Shown here: positions 48,130-59,933 of the stretch, piece by piece | How the letters are laid out: each line of letters begins with the position of its first letter | Position numbering within the stretch: the stretch's first letter is position 1 | Assembly: GCF_000003855.2 (NCBI RefSeq) | Contig: NW_003101681.1 | Location: forward strand, 6,049,707 to 6,113,706 | From: Blastomyces gilchristii SLH14081 | Lineage: Eukaryota; Ascomycota; Eurotiomycetes; Onygenales; Ajellomycetaceae | Direction: 5' to 3' | DNA length: 64,000 nt | The notes under the pieces: model-generated | Seen by the model: only the letters and a program-made list of their open reading frames with translations | Told to the model about the DNA's origin: nothing | The model's database searches: none | Translations under genes and position numbers: made by a program

Positions 48130-51100
48130 GTCTCATCAGAATCAAGCCTTAAAAAAATCTGAAAATGAACCATTTCTGAGAGAAATGACATGAAAAATGA
48201 CCAGATTTAATTCAAGAACAGTGAAATGAAAGTAATTTCTCAGAATAAACTGTGAAAGATAATCATTCTTTCAAAATCAGAATGAGACTGAGACTGAAGA
48301 TCAAATTCAGTCTCATTCAGTTCATTCAGTGATTGCTTATATAATCAGAATTTGATAATGATTATTGATAACATTCATGAAATAACTAAATACATTCTTG
48401 TACAAGTTTATTCTTCACTTTCTCATGAAAACTACACTTCTCTGATATACTGTGATCAAAGGTATTAAACTGTCTGATAATTTTATGTTTTACAATTATG
48501 AGTTTCTTGATTGTTTCTTCTTATAATTGTTCTCAGTGATAGTGATAAATATCTCAGCTTAAGTTGAACTTTTACTTCATTCTCATCTCTATCAATGAAA
48601 TTGTCAGAATATCATATACTATCAGTGCAACAGTTGAATATATACTCTCAATAATTTTTCATAACTCTAGAATTGATTTAGTGTATAAATTTATTAAATC
48701 ATCTTGAAGATAGTAGTTAAATTCAGTTTTACAAGTATGTAGTTTTGCCTGATTTTCAGTTGTAATCAACATATGCAAGTTCTGTTTCAAAGTTAGTATT
48801 ATAGTTCTATGTGATATGAAGTGTTATCAAAGATCATTACTTACTAGAGAATTGTATTTCACTGTCTTCATATCTCTAACATCTGCTTATTCAAATCTCT
48901 GATAGTTGACATTGTAGTAGTCTCAGACTAATTTAACATATAAGTCTCATTTCTTCTCTATTCAATCTTGAGAAGTGTAGATATTAACTCAATAGAAGAG
49001 ATCTAGTAGAGCTGCTATAGTATAGTACTCTGTAAAAGATTGTTCAGTTTTACTGTAGTAATATACTAGTTTATTTCTTACAGTAATAATAGTCTGTGCT
49101 ATAGCATCATCTCAGACTGAATTTCTTTTTAAGTGATTCAACTGCTTCTCAAGATGAGTAAATAAACTGTTATACACTTATCAGACTGACTGCAGCATTG
49201 ATGTATAAGTGATTGAGACTGTCTTTATTATCTTATAAAACTGAAATAGTAAATCAATCACATATTTCAACTGAGTTCACTTCATATCAGAAAGTTTCAA
49301 TATCTGAATCTTTTCTCAATCAGAGTATTATACTCAATGATCAATCATCTGATGCAATTGAAGAGTCTGAACAGTTATCTCATATATTGAACTTCATTAT
49401 ATTCTAACATTCTGTATCATATTCAGTGATGTGACTGATTTGTTTATTTATTGAATATTATGAAATTATTGTTGTTATTTATAGAAGATATAAATCATAT
49501 TAGCAATGTTTTGAATCTGTGATATTTAAATTATTAGTCAATCTATTCAAAATTAACAGTAGCATTATCAAAAAGCATTACTAAAAAGCAATATTAAAAA
49601 GTATTGTCAAAAAACATTATCTTTTACAAAGTGAATGTAAAAGTTACTTGAGTAATCACTTTCTTCTCATTCTCATCTCAAGAATCAGCTATCTCATTAT
49701 TCTTTATCTCAATATTAAGATTCTTTATCAGTGTTTGTATCACAAGTTGAATTATATAAGCAATGCAGAGAATATGACCTTGTTTATCATTTCAGAAATA
49801 TAAAGCTAATTTTTACTTCAAGCTGTTTATCATAGTGTAGTTATTCACAGTATTGTCAGTTATAATTGTAAGAAGACTGAGACTAATATCTTAATAGTCA
49901 TTTTTAATCACAGTTATTAATATCTCTGTTATATAATTCTCAGTATGACTACTGATCAATGATTCAAATTCAATTAATATCTCTTAATAAGTTCAGTTCT
50001 CATCAATGTAATAACATGTAACTCTTATAAATGTAAGATTGTTTGTACTAGTTTATACATTCACTGTGAGAGATACTCTTCAATGATTCTTCAACTCTGA
50101 TTCTAGATATTGTATATTGACTTTGTAGTGTATCTCAAGATTGAACTAAAGACAGAATCAATGTGAAATATGAAGATTTGAATTAAGTATTTGAAGAAGT
50201 GTTCAGAATTCAGAGTTTTCAATTGATTAAAGAGAAAGATTCAGAGATATACACATGCAAAGTAATTATTCATGAAAGTTATCAGATAAGAGTTATGAAA
50301 TCAGAGTACTGATATGTGATCATTTTCATATAATTTTCTTCAAATTAGAAAATTAGTATTATTAAAAATTATTATCTAATAGAGTAACTTATCAGCTCAG
50401 TAGTAATTTTCTGATTATTTTTCTTTTATTATCTGCATTCTGATAACTTCAGATGTCAGGAAATTTCTTCAGAGTCATGATCAGTTTAAGATAAATGTTT
50501 CTGAATAAAGTTGTAGTGATTGTAGCAGAGAGATAACTTTTCAGTAATCTGTAATGCAATCTGTTGATAATTATTTCATAGTTTATCTTAATATTTGTGT
50601 TGAGTTTTTCATAAATTTCATGACCTGAAATCAGATGTGAAGAATGAAGTGATTATTTATTATAATTGAAAGAGAGCATTCTGTGTTGAATTGTAAATAA
50701 CATAGACTTTGTGATTCACAGTGATTTCTTAAAGAGTTTATGAATCTTCAATAGAAGTAAAAAAAGTGAAAGAAGTGAATTCAGAAGATATGATAATAAT
50801 TTGAGAAAGATAATAATTTATTTTCAATAACTGATCACTGATGTATATAAGAAGAATTAATATAAGAGAAAATAATCTTCTTTTTTAGCTTAGTTATAAT
50901 TTTAATACTAACTCAGATTGAATATCATCAATGTATAAAAGTAAATAAACAATCTTGATTAATCTCTGTCATATTTCTTGAAATATATTAATATTATGAA
51001 AGAGAGTGTTATTAAATTGCATTATCAGATAATATCATTAAAAATATATTAATATTATAAATATCAATGTTGAAAAAATGTTGATACTTATACATTATAG

Positions 51101-51300
51101 TGACATGATATGATAGTTAAATATATATATATATATTATTTCTGATATTGATAATTGATTACAACTTGTACAATAATTTTTGAAAACTTAAAATTAATTT
51201 CAATTATTAACTAATAGTTATGAACTTATAACTAATTAATATAAAAAGAAAAAAACTTTTTCTACTCATTATCTTTCTTCTCTTTCTCATTCTTCTCATT
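48130..51300. other. AT-rich interior of the TA-flanked element
   Basis: About 3.2 kb with no reading frame I can name. A 64-codon open frame at 49213-49407 (+) is Ser-rich and unrecognised. Around 49560-49625 the unit ATTATCAAAAAGC and variants repeat about five times; a related string occurs in the MITEs. The rest appears featureless. Confidence 0.5.
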
Positions 51301-51312
51301 ATTCTTTATAAT

Positions 51313-52090
51313 TCATTTCTCATTCTTATTCTTCTTCTTCTTCTTCTCATCTGAGATGATAATCATCTTAAAATCTCTCTTTACTATCTTCTCAGAGAAG
51401 GGTTTCTGCTGCTCTCTCTCAGTCAGGTCAATCTGTGTCTCAAAATCCTGTATTTTCTGATCTGCTGTCTCAGGTTCCATCTCAGCAGTAAGCAGATTAA
51501 CATGCTCAGAGAGCAGAGCTGTCTTCTCAATGTTCTGAATCATGAAGTGTATTCAAGATCTGAACAAGGCCTTAATTTCCTTCTTCTCTGTCAGCTCCTG
51601 CTAATCAATTAGAGAACAGAAGTATTATCAAAAATTATTATCTCTTAATAAAAAACTTATCAGTTTTAACTTCTTTGTCTTCTACTTTAATATCTTCTTA
51701 ATCTTCTTCTATCATCACTTATTTATAGTAATACTCTTCTTCTCTCTCTCTCTCTTCATCTTAATCTTAAATCATTCTCAGAACTTCTTCTGATCTTATT
51801 ACTACTGTATGAGACTCTTCACTATCTTCTTTTTCAATCTCTCACAGACAGTATTATTCATATTATTTCTATACTTAGTTCAGTCTAAATCTATCAGAAG
51901 TGTTACTTAAAATCATTATTATTCTACTTTCTTACAGAGCCTCTTCAAGGCATTATAATATGCCTTGCAATCTGTCTTCTTATACTTGAATATCTTCTTC
52001 TTCTCTCTCTTCAATCTGTGATGATGCTCACGTGCCTTGATGATCTGCAGAACCGCAGAATATTTAAAGAGAAATGACATGATTAATTTT
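51313..52090 (-). pseudogene. unidentified decayed gene in the TA-flanked element
   Basis: On the - strand, coding-like sequence occurs in two blocks. 52080-51925 reads a basic segment (AREHHHRLKREKKKIFKYKK, then CKAYYNALKRLCKKV). 51543-51313 reads 76 codons, acidic then basic (ETADQKIQDFETQIDL, with a Lys-rich end). Between them (51600-51900) Glu/Lys-rich frames are broken by stops. The few CpG and G/C-richer codons here (GCACGTGAG near 52030) stand out from the AT-rich interior. It may be the remnant of the element's own protein. I do not recognise the family, and a transposase assignment would be a guess. Confidence 0.4.
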
Positions 52091-52129
52091 AATAAGTGTT
52101 AAGAGAGAGATGAAGACAGGCAATGATAT

Positions 52130-52192
52130 GATAATAATGATAATGATAATAATGATGATGATGATGATAATGATGATAATGATGATGAAAGA
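52130..52192. repeat. ATG/AAT-type microsatellite
   Basis: Imperfect tandem trinucleotides (GATAAT, GATGAT) in the interior of the TA-flanked element. No function is apparent. Confidence 0.85.
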
Positions 52193-53286
52193 GAGAGTGT
52201 ATCAGAATATATTATTAACTTATCAAATATAAAGAGATAAAGAAACTATTAACAGCTTTCAGAGATGTACAGAAACAGCTACAGTGTTGTATAGCAATAT
52301 TATCTTCATTCAATACATGCACTATTGATATTCTTTGTATGCATTTATCATATAATCTATATCAGAGATACATGCAGAAAACAGATCTTTGTTACTAGAA
52401 AGAATAATTGCAGTAATTCTCTGTTTTCATATTATAAAGATAAGTTATTCTTATTTCTTTCTTCTCTCTTTTCTCTTCTTCTTCAACTCATCACTAAGTT
52501 CAAGCTGGTATGAAAACTATTAAAACACTCTTAGAAACTCTCAAATTGAAGAGTATAGACTAATTAAATTTTAAATACAGATGAATTAAATTATATTCAA
52601 TAATACTAATTATTCATCTCTCTCTTAATAAAATAACAGTCATGTCTTTCTTCTCTCTCTCAAATGAAATATGACTTATGAAAAGTGAGTATCATATCAG
52701 ATTATAATGATTAACACAGTCTCAGTATGCAGAACTGTATATACACAGTGCATGCTGAACTGAGAAACTGTGTGAGTTTCAAACTGACAGCAGCATTTCA
52801 GAAAGAGCTGTGTGATGTGAAAAAGCTGCAACTCTCAGTCATATGCACAGAGAATGAATTACTGTAGTAAGTATATATGCATTGCATGAAAATAATGCTT
52901 TTTAATAATACTCAGTCTCTGATATCATGAAAATAGAGTCTCTCTGTGAGATCTGTTTTTATCAGAAGTCAGGAAATTTTATATTTCTCAAGATCATCTT
53001 CATATGCCTTATTCATAAAATCAATGAGAGAAATCATTGATTTCAGTATTCTGTTCTTGATGTCATTCAAGTGACAGTAGAGTTCACCCTGATCACACTT
53101 TTTAAGTGTATATTTTCTAATTATTCACATTTATACAGATATATACTGATTATTTATTAGATAATATTAAGATAATGACTCATTACAGTCATATTACTCT
53201 TACTGTGAGAGATATACAGTTGATAATGAACATTGTAAAGACTCTGAGAAGTGAGTATTTTGAGAGTACTACAGCTCTGTAATCTT

Positions 53287-53436
53287 GATTTTTTTTATTT
53301 TTATTTTTTATTTTTTTCTTTTTCTTTTCTTTTTTTTTTTTTCTTTTTCTTTTTTTTTTTCTTTTTTTATTGTGATTTTTTCTTGTTTTTGTTTTTATTT
53401 TTTGTTTTTTATTTTTTTTTATATTTTATATTTTTT
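53287..53436. repeat. T-rich low-complexity tract
   Basis: About 150 bp of almost pure T with scattered C, A and G, read as Phe-rich in translation. It is not coding. It lies 370 bp before the right end of the TA-flanked element. Confidence 0.9.
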
Positions 53437-53830
53437 TCATAATTAAAATTATATGAATTATGATCTGTGTTATGAAAAGTAATAATATTTAATAACACTC
53501 TCTATTGAATTTTCAACAAATGAGTACTATGTTATGATATTATGTAAGTGAGAAATGATTTCATAATCTCATTTAATGCCATTCTTAATAATGAAATCAG
53601 AATGAAAATGTGACTAAGAATTCAAATATATTCTTTATCTGAGACTAGATTTTTATTTGAAAAGTGAATCTGAGATCTTTAATATTTGAAATAATGTGAT
53701 TTGAAATCAATGTAATGAACACAAATTATGATCAGAAGTAATGCTTTTAGACAATGTGATAACTGTAAAGTTTGATTCTGATCTCAGACACAGTCACACA
53801 GTCAGTCTATCTGTGACTGTTGTATTCATG

Positions 53831-54010
53831 TGTGGTTCAGAAGAACGTACAACCGTCGGATAATAACACGGCCGCTTCCGAACTACTAGCGTACGAATGT
53901 AAAGGGGGTCATAGCGGCCACTAATTAATTTAGCATATGAGATTCAATATATATAAGAAGCCGGTGTACGCCTGTAATTGTACACTGGCTTAAGCAACCT
54001 TTGAATCACA
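53831..54010 (+). repeat. Gypsy-4B 5' LTR
   Basis: 180 bp, TGTGGTTCAGAAG to TTTGAATCACA. It keeps many CpG sites (ACCGTCGG, CGGCCGC, CGTACG). It matches the 3' LTR at 61894-62073 apart from mostly C/T and G/A changes in either copy. Confidence 0.95.
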
Positions 54011-54312
54011 TCTGATAGCATGTCTAAAAACTGGTGAGAAGCACAGACTCCTTCAAGATGTGATAATTCTGTCTATGAAGCAATTCATAGTTATCATGTC
54101 AGTGTGGTTCTAGAATATCTCAAAAGATAGTGTATAAAGAGCAGTGAGTGAAAGAGCATTCAATTAATGCTGCTTCACTTGTTGAAGGAAAACTCCACAC
54201 CCAGGCAAATGCCATGTATGCGAACAGATGAGGTGTGAGAAAGGGGATGAGAGCAGTGAACCAGATTCAAAGAAGTTCACTCTCTATTCAAAAGAAGGAT
54301 AAAAAGAAGGGA

Positions 54313-55625
54313 ATGGCCATTACTGAAGTCATATAATGATAACAGAAATCATATAACAATATAATGATACAGTGATAACAATAGACATTGTACAATTAAC
54401 AACAAAATCACTGAAATGAATATCTTCTCTAGCTGATATAAACAACACTCTTCTCTGCTATCTGAACTGAAAGATATGCAGAACCTCTCAGAGGGTTTAC
54501 TCAAAGCAGTAAGAAAAGTAATCAAGATCACTGAACTGGAATTGAAGCTCTGTACATGTATAAGGATTCTAAACAAGATCAAGGCCTTGTGTACATAGTG
54601 ACAGACTGAGACAGAAGTCAAACAACAATTGACATTCACTGCAGATTAAGTATTCACTATGAAGAGCTTCATCAACACAATCACTATCATCAATAAGAAT
54701 AGAGAAACCAGATCTTAGACCTGCAGTAGAAGATTGAACATTTACACAGACAGATAACTATACTAAATCTGAAGATTTCATCATAATTATTCACAACCTC
54801 TTCAGAAGTGTACATATCATCAGAGATCACTGTGTAGAATGAGAATCTGAGTATGAAATACATCAAGTCAGAAGATCTGCTGAAGTTATTAAGCTTCAAT
54901 GACAACTGAAAAAATGATGCTGTAATCAGCTGACTAAGTCAGATGCAATCATATTATCAGATCAAACATGAACTCACAGACAGACAGTTAACAGAATTTT
55001 AACAAGTCTTAAGATCTGCTGCATTTCTACACAGAAAAGCAAAGTTATTGTGAATGACTGATGAAAAGATAAATCTCACAGATCTGAAGTGATATTCATT
55101 CTCATAAATATGAAATGAGTTTTTTAAATGAATCTTGTACAACTTTGAGAAAGTGAATATATGAGATAAGTATTATAAATACTTCACTGAGTGTAAACAA
55201 GTGAGTAATCTTATATTATACTTCACACACTTCAGCTTATACTATCTCATATTAAATGAAGAACTTTCAACATCTTTCTGTTTACAGATCTTCATTCATA
55301 ATCTTATACCTGAGTTGAGAGTGAAATGAAAATACTTAACCTTGTAACTAGGTATGATGAAAGAAGTATATAACATTCTCATTATACAGAAATAAGTGAG
55401 TTAATTATAATAGAAAATACTGCAGTTAAGTATGTCTTAGCAGAGAATAAGTAATCAGACTTCTATAATACAAGTCACACATCTGAACACAATGAATCTA
55501 GATCTGAATACTATCACTAAAGCACTGAATCCCCTGAAAAAGAAATCCTCTGAGTGAAAATCTTGATATTATGAGCATTAAGCTTACTTCAACTGCAGAT
55601 GTTAAAATCATGATATAAAAGATTA
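54313..55625 (+). pseudogene. Gypsy-4B gag
   Basis: It starts at the ATG at 54313 with a Gln/Trp-rich N-terminus in which TGA and TAA stand for Trp and Gln. A capsid-like region follows. The nucleocapsid knuckle is at 55585-55626 (reading YFNCRC-NHDIKDY, a C-x2-C-x4-H-x4-C motif whose first and last Cys read Tyr). Just after the knuckle the coding frame changes by -1 into pol. Several intact open frames on the opposite strand are shadows of this gene. Confidence 0.75.
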
Positions 55626-58600
55626 CACTCAGTATGCACAGTTAAGAGAAGCAAGAGAGTTAAAAAACTAGCAGAATCAGTGAGCTCAGAGACACTCACT
55701 GATATTCTATGAAAAGTCTTCAAAGTGAAAGAGATGCCTGTGTTAGATGATTCTCTGAATTCTGTAAATATAAAGAAGAAGCAGGCTTCTGAATAAGATA
55801 CAGGTGAGAATGAAGTGAACACTCATCTCAATACCTTGAAATCTGAAATGTTAATGTATAAGAGACACTTGAGTAAGAATTGAGAGATAACTGTAAAAGT
55901 GTTAGCAGACACAGAAGCTTCTACACAATATATTGATAATTATATAATTCAAAGATTGAAAGAGGTCTGCTGAGTGAAGAATCTTCAACATATAAGATTA
56001 TCTGATAACTGATATTTAATATCACCTGCAAAAGTAAGAGTTCTCTTGCACTTCAGAGAATGATCTTGTTATATTTAAGTATGAGAGCTGCAGAATGTGA
56101 AATATGACCTTATTCTCAGACTTAATTGATTTCAAAGATTCAATTCACAGATTCAATGATGTACATGTTATATGTAATTGACTGATAGAAAGAAAATGAT
56201 TCATACAATTCTATCAACTGATATGAGAAGAACATTTCACATCTCTGATATAGAAGGGTTAAATCTGCTTATACATTAATAAGCAAAGAGAATGATTTAC
56301 AAGATCTCATCTGAAAGCATTCTGTATGTTATACAGAACTCAGAAGCAGAGAAAACTAAGATAAAGAATATACAGAAGAACAAGCATATGAAGAAGCTTC
56401 TGAAGAAGTATAAGAAGATCTTCTGAACAGATCTTTCATCAGAATTGCTGCTGGAATGAGAATTTGTATATGAGATTGATATGAGAGATGCAAAACCAGT
56501 CAATCAGAATGCATACTCTCTGTCACAAACATATCTTGAAGAACAGAAGTGTCAGATCACAGACCTTCTAGAACATGATCTCATACAACTCTCATCAAGT
56601 GCATGAGACTTTCCAGTTCTATTCATGAAAAAGGCAGATGAAGAGTGATGAATGTGTATCAATTATCAAGCACTCAACAAGCTTATGATCAAGAATGAAT
56701 ATTCACTATCACAGATTCAACAACAGTTGAATATAGTCAGAAACACCTGATATCTATTAAAGATCAATCTTCTCTCAGAATACTGACAGATTCATATAGA
56801 TGAACTGTCAGTTCTGTGAACTGCATTTAATATATAATAAGAGAAGTTTGAATTCCTGACAATGTCATTCAGTCTGATAAATGCACTCATCATCTTTCAA
56901 ACAATGATGAATACAATTCTTCATAAACAGAATGAAACCTCATGTCTTATATATCTCAATGATATTCTAGTCTTTTCAAACTCATACAATGAATATCTGA
57001 AGCATCTCAATGAAGTGTTTACAACTCTGGCAGAGTATAAGCTCTATATCAAATCAATCAAGTGTGTGTTTGAAATGAAAGAGTTGAAGTTCATAGAATA
57101 TGTAGTGAGTGATGACTGTATACATTTCATTCTGAAGAAATTGAATGTCATAGTAAATTGACTGTGACTGAGAAATATACATCATGTACAACAGTTTCTT
57201 GAATTAATCTTATACTACTGCAGGTTCATCAAGAATTTCACATAAATATCTGCATCACTCTCAGATCTCTTAAGAGAAACAGATGCAAATCTGTGAAAGA
57301 AGAAGTTTCATTCAATTATCTGAAATGCTGTGTGTGAAGAGGCTTTTCTCACACTGAGAGAACATGTAACAACATTCTCAGTGTTTATTCAATTAGATTG
57401 TAATAAACCTTTCTATATTAAGATGAATGTATCTGAATGAGCTATCAGAGGCACTCTTCTACAGATGAGTAAGAATGACAAGCTGCACCTGGTGATGTAC
57501 AATGATAGGAAACTATCAGATGCTGAGCTCAATTACTCAGTGTATGAAAAGAAATTACTAGCAATCAAGCACACACTGATGTTGTAGAATAGATATATTA
57601 ACAACAGACATATGACAACAGTGATCACAGATCACAAAAGCCTCATCTATCTACAATCAATGACAAAACCTTTCAAACACTTAGCACATTGAATCTCAGA
57701 GTTTCAAGTGTACAATCTTCATATCAAATACTGAAAGAAATCAGACACAGTGATATCTGATGCAATCAGTCACAGACCTGATTTCATGAGTGAGAGTTCT
57801 GTGAATCAGGCACAAGAAATGTTCATGTTAAACACACTGAGAGAATGCAAGAAATCAGAATGAGTGAACATCATAATCTCTCACTTGAAGAATGATAAGA
57901 TGTCAGATAATAAGCATCTTGTAAGAGTAGTAGAAGAGATGCTTCTGAACTTCAAGCTGAGGAAATTGAGAAACAAAAACAACATTGTGCTTTATCACAA
58001 TCTAGAATATGCAGAAGCTCTCTATCTAGAACCTTTATTTAGATGTGACTTAATAACTCACATACACAAGGAATTCAGTCACTTAGAAAGCTCTGAACTC
58101 ATGAGTGTACTTGAATCAAGAGTATACTGGCCAAGCATAGCTGAGGACATTCAGGCATATGCTCATAAGTGCCTGAATTACCAGATTGTGAAAGAATCTA
58201 AGAAAGAATTAGAACATAAGAAAGCATAATATCAGATGAAGTGTATAATACAACTGTTCAAACAATGAAGAGTGAACCTCATAGACATATTACTGTGAAC
58301 ATTAAATAGAAATTGATGAATAATCACTGCTATTAATTACACTACTGACTGGCCAGTTGTGAAAGCAGTTCCAGAGGCAACAGAGAAGATGATAGTGAAG
58401 TTCCTACACAATGAGATCTATATCAACTATGGAATGCCGCGCGAGATTCTAACTGATAACAGTGCAAACCTCATGAGAGAAGTGATGAGGCATTTCATGA
58501 GCCAGTTACAGACAAGACATCATAGAATAACATCATATCATCCGCGGATGAACAGGAAGATGAAACACTTAAATGAAATCTTGAGTAATATGCTGATGAA

Positions 58601-59933
58601 ATATCTAGTGAGTAAGCCTACAAGACTATGAAATGAATATCTCAGGCAGGCGCTATTGGCCATGCAGATTCAACAGTATGCAGTCTCCAAGCATTCACTA
58701 TTTTACCTGTTGTATGAATTGCATCCGCGCATCTCAGAGAATGCTTCAGAAAAGATGAGGGAAGAAACAGCAGTTACAGATGCAGTAGTAGCAGTTGCAG
58801 ACACAGCAGTTGCAGACACAGAATCAAGATTGAAAGAGATCAGCCACACACATGCAAAAGCTAACAAGTTACTCCTGAACTGAGCAATTCAATTGAAAAG
58901 AATATGAGACTCACTAGTTAAGAAATCAAGTCTCAAGATGAAAATATGAGTTCTCATACATAATAAGAGTTCTGAGAAGTTTCAACCTAGATGATTTGAG
59001 CTATATAAAATACTCAAATCACATTCTCTGGAAATGTACACATTGAAAGAATCAGAGAGATGAGTCTTATATAACTTAATAAATGATTCATAACTTATGA
59101 AAGCAAAAATGCAAGATCTGAGTGAATTATGATTATTCACAGCACTATCATCAGTGTTGAAAAAGAAGAAGCTTATAATTGAAAAGTCTCACAAAGTAAG
59201 AGAAATCATAGACACTTATGAATCAGATGATCTCACTTATTTCAATCTTTTCACAATTATAAGAAAAGAATGAGAAGAAATGAAGAAATCAGATGAACAT
59301 CACACTTTAATAAGTGATAAGACTGTAGTCAGTTGTATGATAACACACTGCAGACAGCAGACATAACACAGTAAAGAGTGATCTCAAAGCAGCAGACTTG
59401 CACATGAATCAGATTACAGAAGAAAAAGAAATTCAGAGTTAAATTCAACTGTTTATATCAGTTCAATTGCAGAGATCACAGAGGACAAACTATCTGAAAC
59501 ATCTGCAGATGTGTGAGACCAAGTCATCTCAACTTCTGAGAACACTCAGAGATTGAGTGAGATTAGTTTTGATAAGCTGTTCACTGTAGTGATCTGAGCA
59601 GGCAAAGAGAGACAGTATAATGCATGAGACAGAATCACAAAAAGATGAAAGCTGCTGAATCTAGTCATCAAATGCTGTATCATATAGAGGTCATATAAGA
59701 ATAGTGACTAGCAGATAAAGAAAAAGTATAAGAAAAGAAATAATGAATTGATCATTAACTGTAAGAGTCAGCTGCAAAAGACAAATGTTATCATACACAT
59801 CTCATTCATTTTCATACATTACATATTAATCTATTTTCAACACTACATCATCTGAAAAACATCAAAAACAAAGAAAATCTCAAAACTCAAGATTCACAAG
59901 AAATTTGAGAGCTGTAAGTTACTCTTGCAATAA
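55620..59933 (+). pseudogene. Gypsy-4B pol: protease, RT, RNase H, integrase, long tail
   Basis: One frame runs from about 55620 to TAA 59931-59933, broken only by TGA/TAA/TAG at Trp/Gln sites. Protease has ADTEAS near 55905 (D-T-x). RT spans about 56500-57150, with the catalytic box YLNDILVFS near 56960. RNase H spans about 57400-57770 (LDCNKPFYIK, ELNYSVYEKKLL). The integrase zinc region lies at 57990-58200 (H...H...C-x2-N, second Cys lost) and the core has D near 58345 and D in LTDN near 58455. The catalytic Glu position (after NRKM, near 58563) reads Lys in both copies. Then come a 15-bp-repeat region and a YTLKE block (about 59035). The last roughly 190 codons (59370-59933) are a charged tail with no family I recognise. 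Confidence 0.88.
58770..58821 (+). repeat. 15-bp coding minisatellite in Gypsy-4B pol
   Basis: About three to four units of GCAGTTGCAGACACA and variants, encoding Ala-Val-Ala-Asp-Thr-like repeats just after the integrase core. The same array in copy A is longer and is where two elements inserted. Confidence 0.8.

Larger units (their letters stand above)
47543..53809. mobile_element. TA-flanked element of unknown class, possible MITE parent
   Basis: The left end TAGACTGGCCG (47543) and about 80 bp after it match the left end of the 506-bp MITEs. The right end (53776-53809, TCTGATCTCAGACAC...CAGTCTA) matches their right end. TA flanks both sides and the Gypsy-4A minisatellite resumes at 53810. 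MITE-4 is inside. Net length is about 5.8 kb. The interior is extremely AT-rich with only short frames, and I cannot recognise a transposase. Inside are a TA run (51121-51137), an ATG/AAT-type microsatellite (52130-52190) and a T-rich tract (53287-53436). Confidence 0.65.

Noticed and set aside
53251..53442. Phe-rich open frame
   Set aside because: It is a translation of the T-rich low-complexity tract.
54349..55822. Several - strand open frames opposite Gypsy-4B gag (54349-54639, 54690-54905, 55589-55822)
   Set aside because: They are reverse shadows of gag, lack start and stop conservation, and are separated by stops that are not of the Trp/Gln type in that frame.
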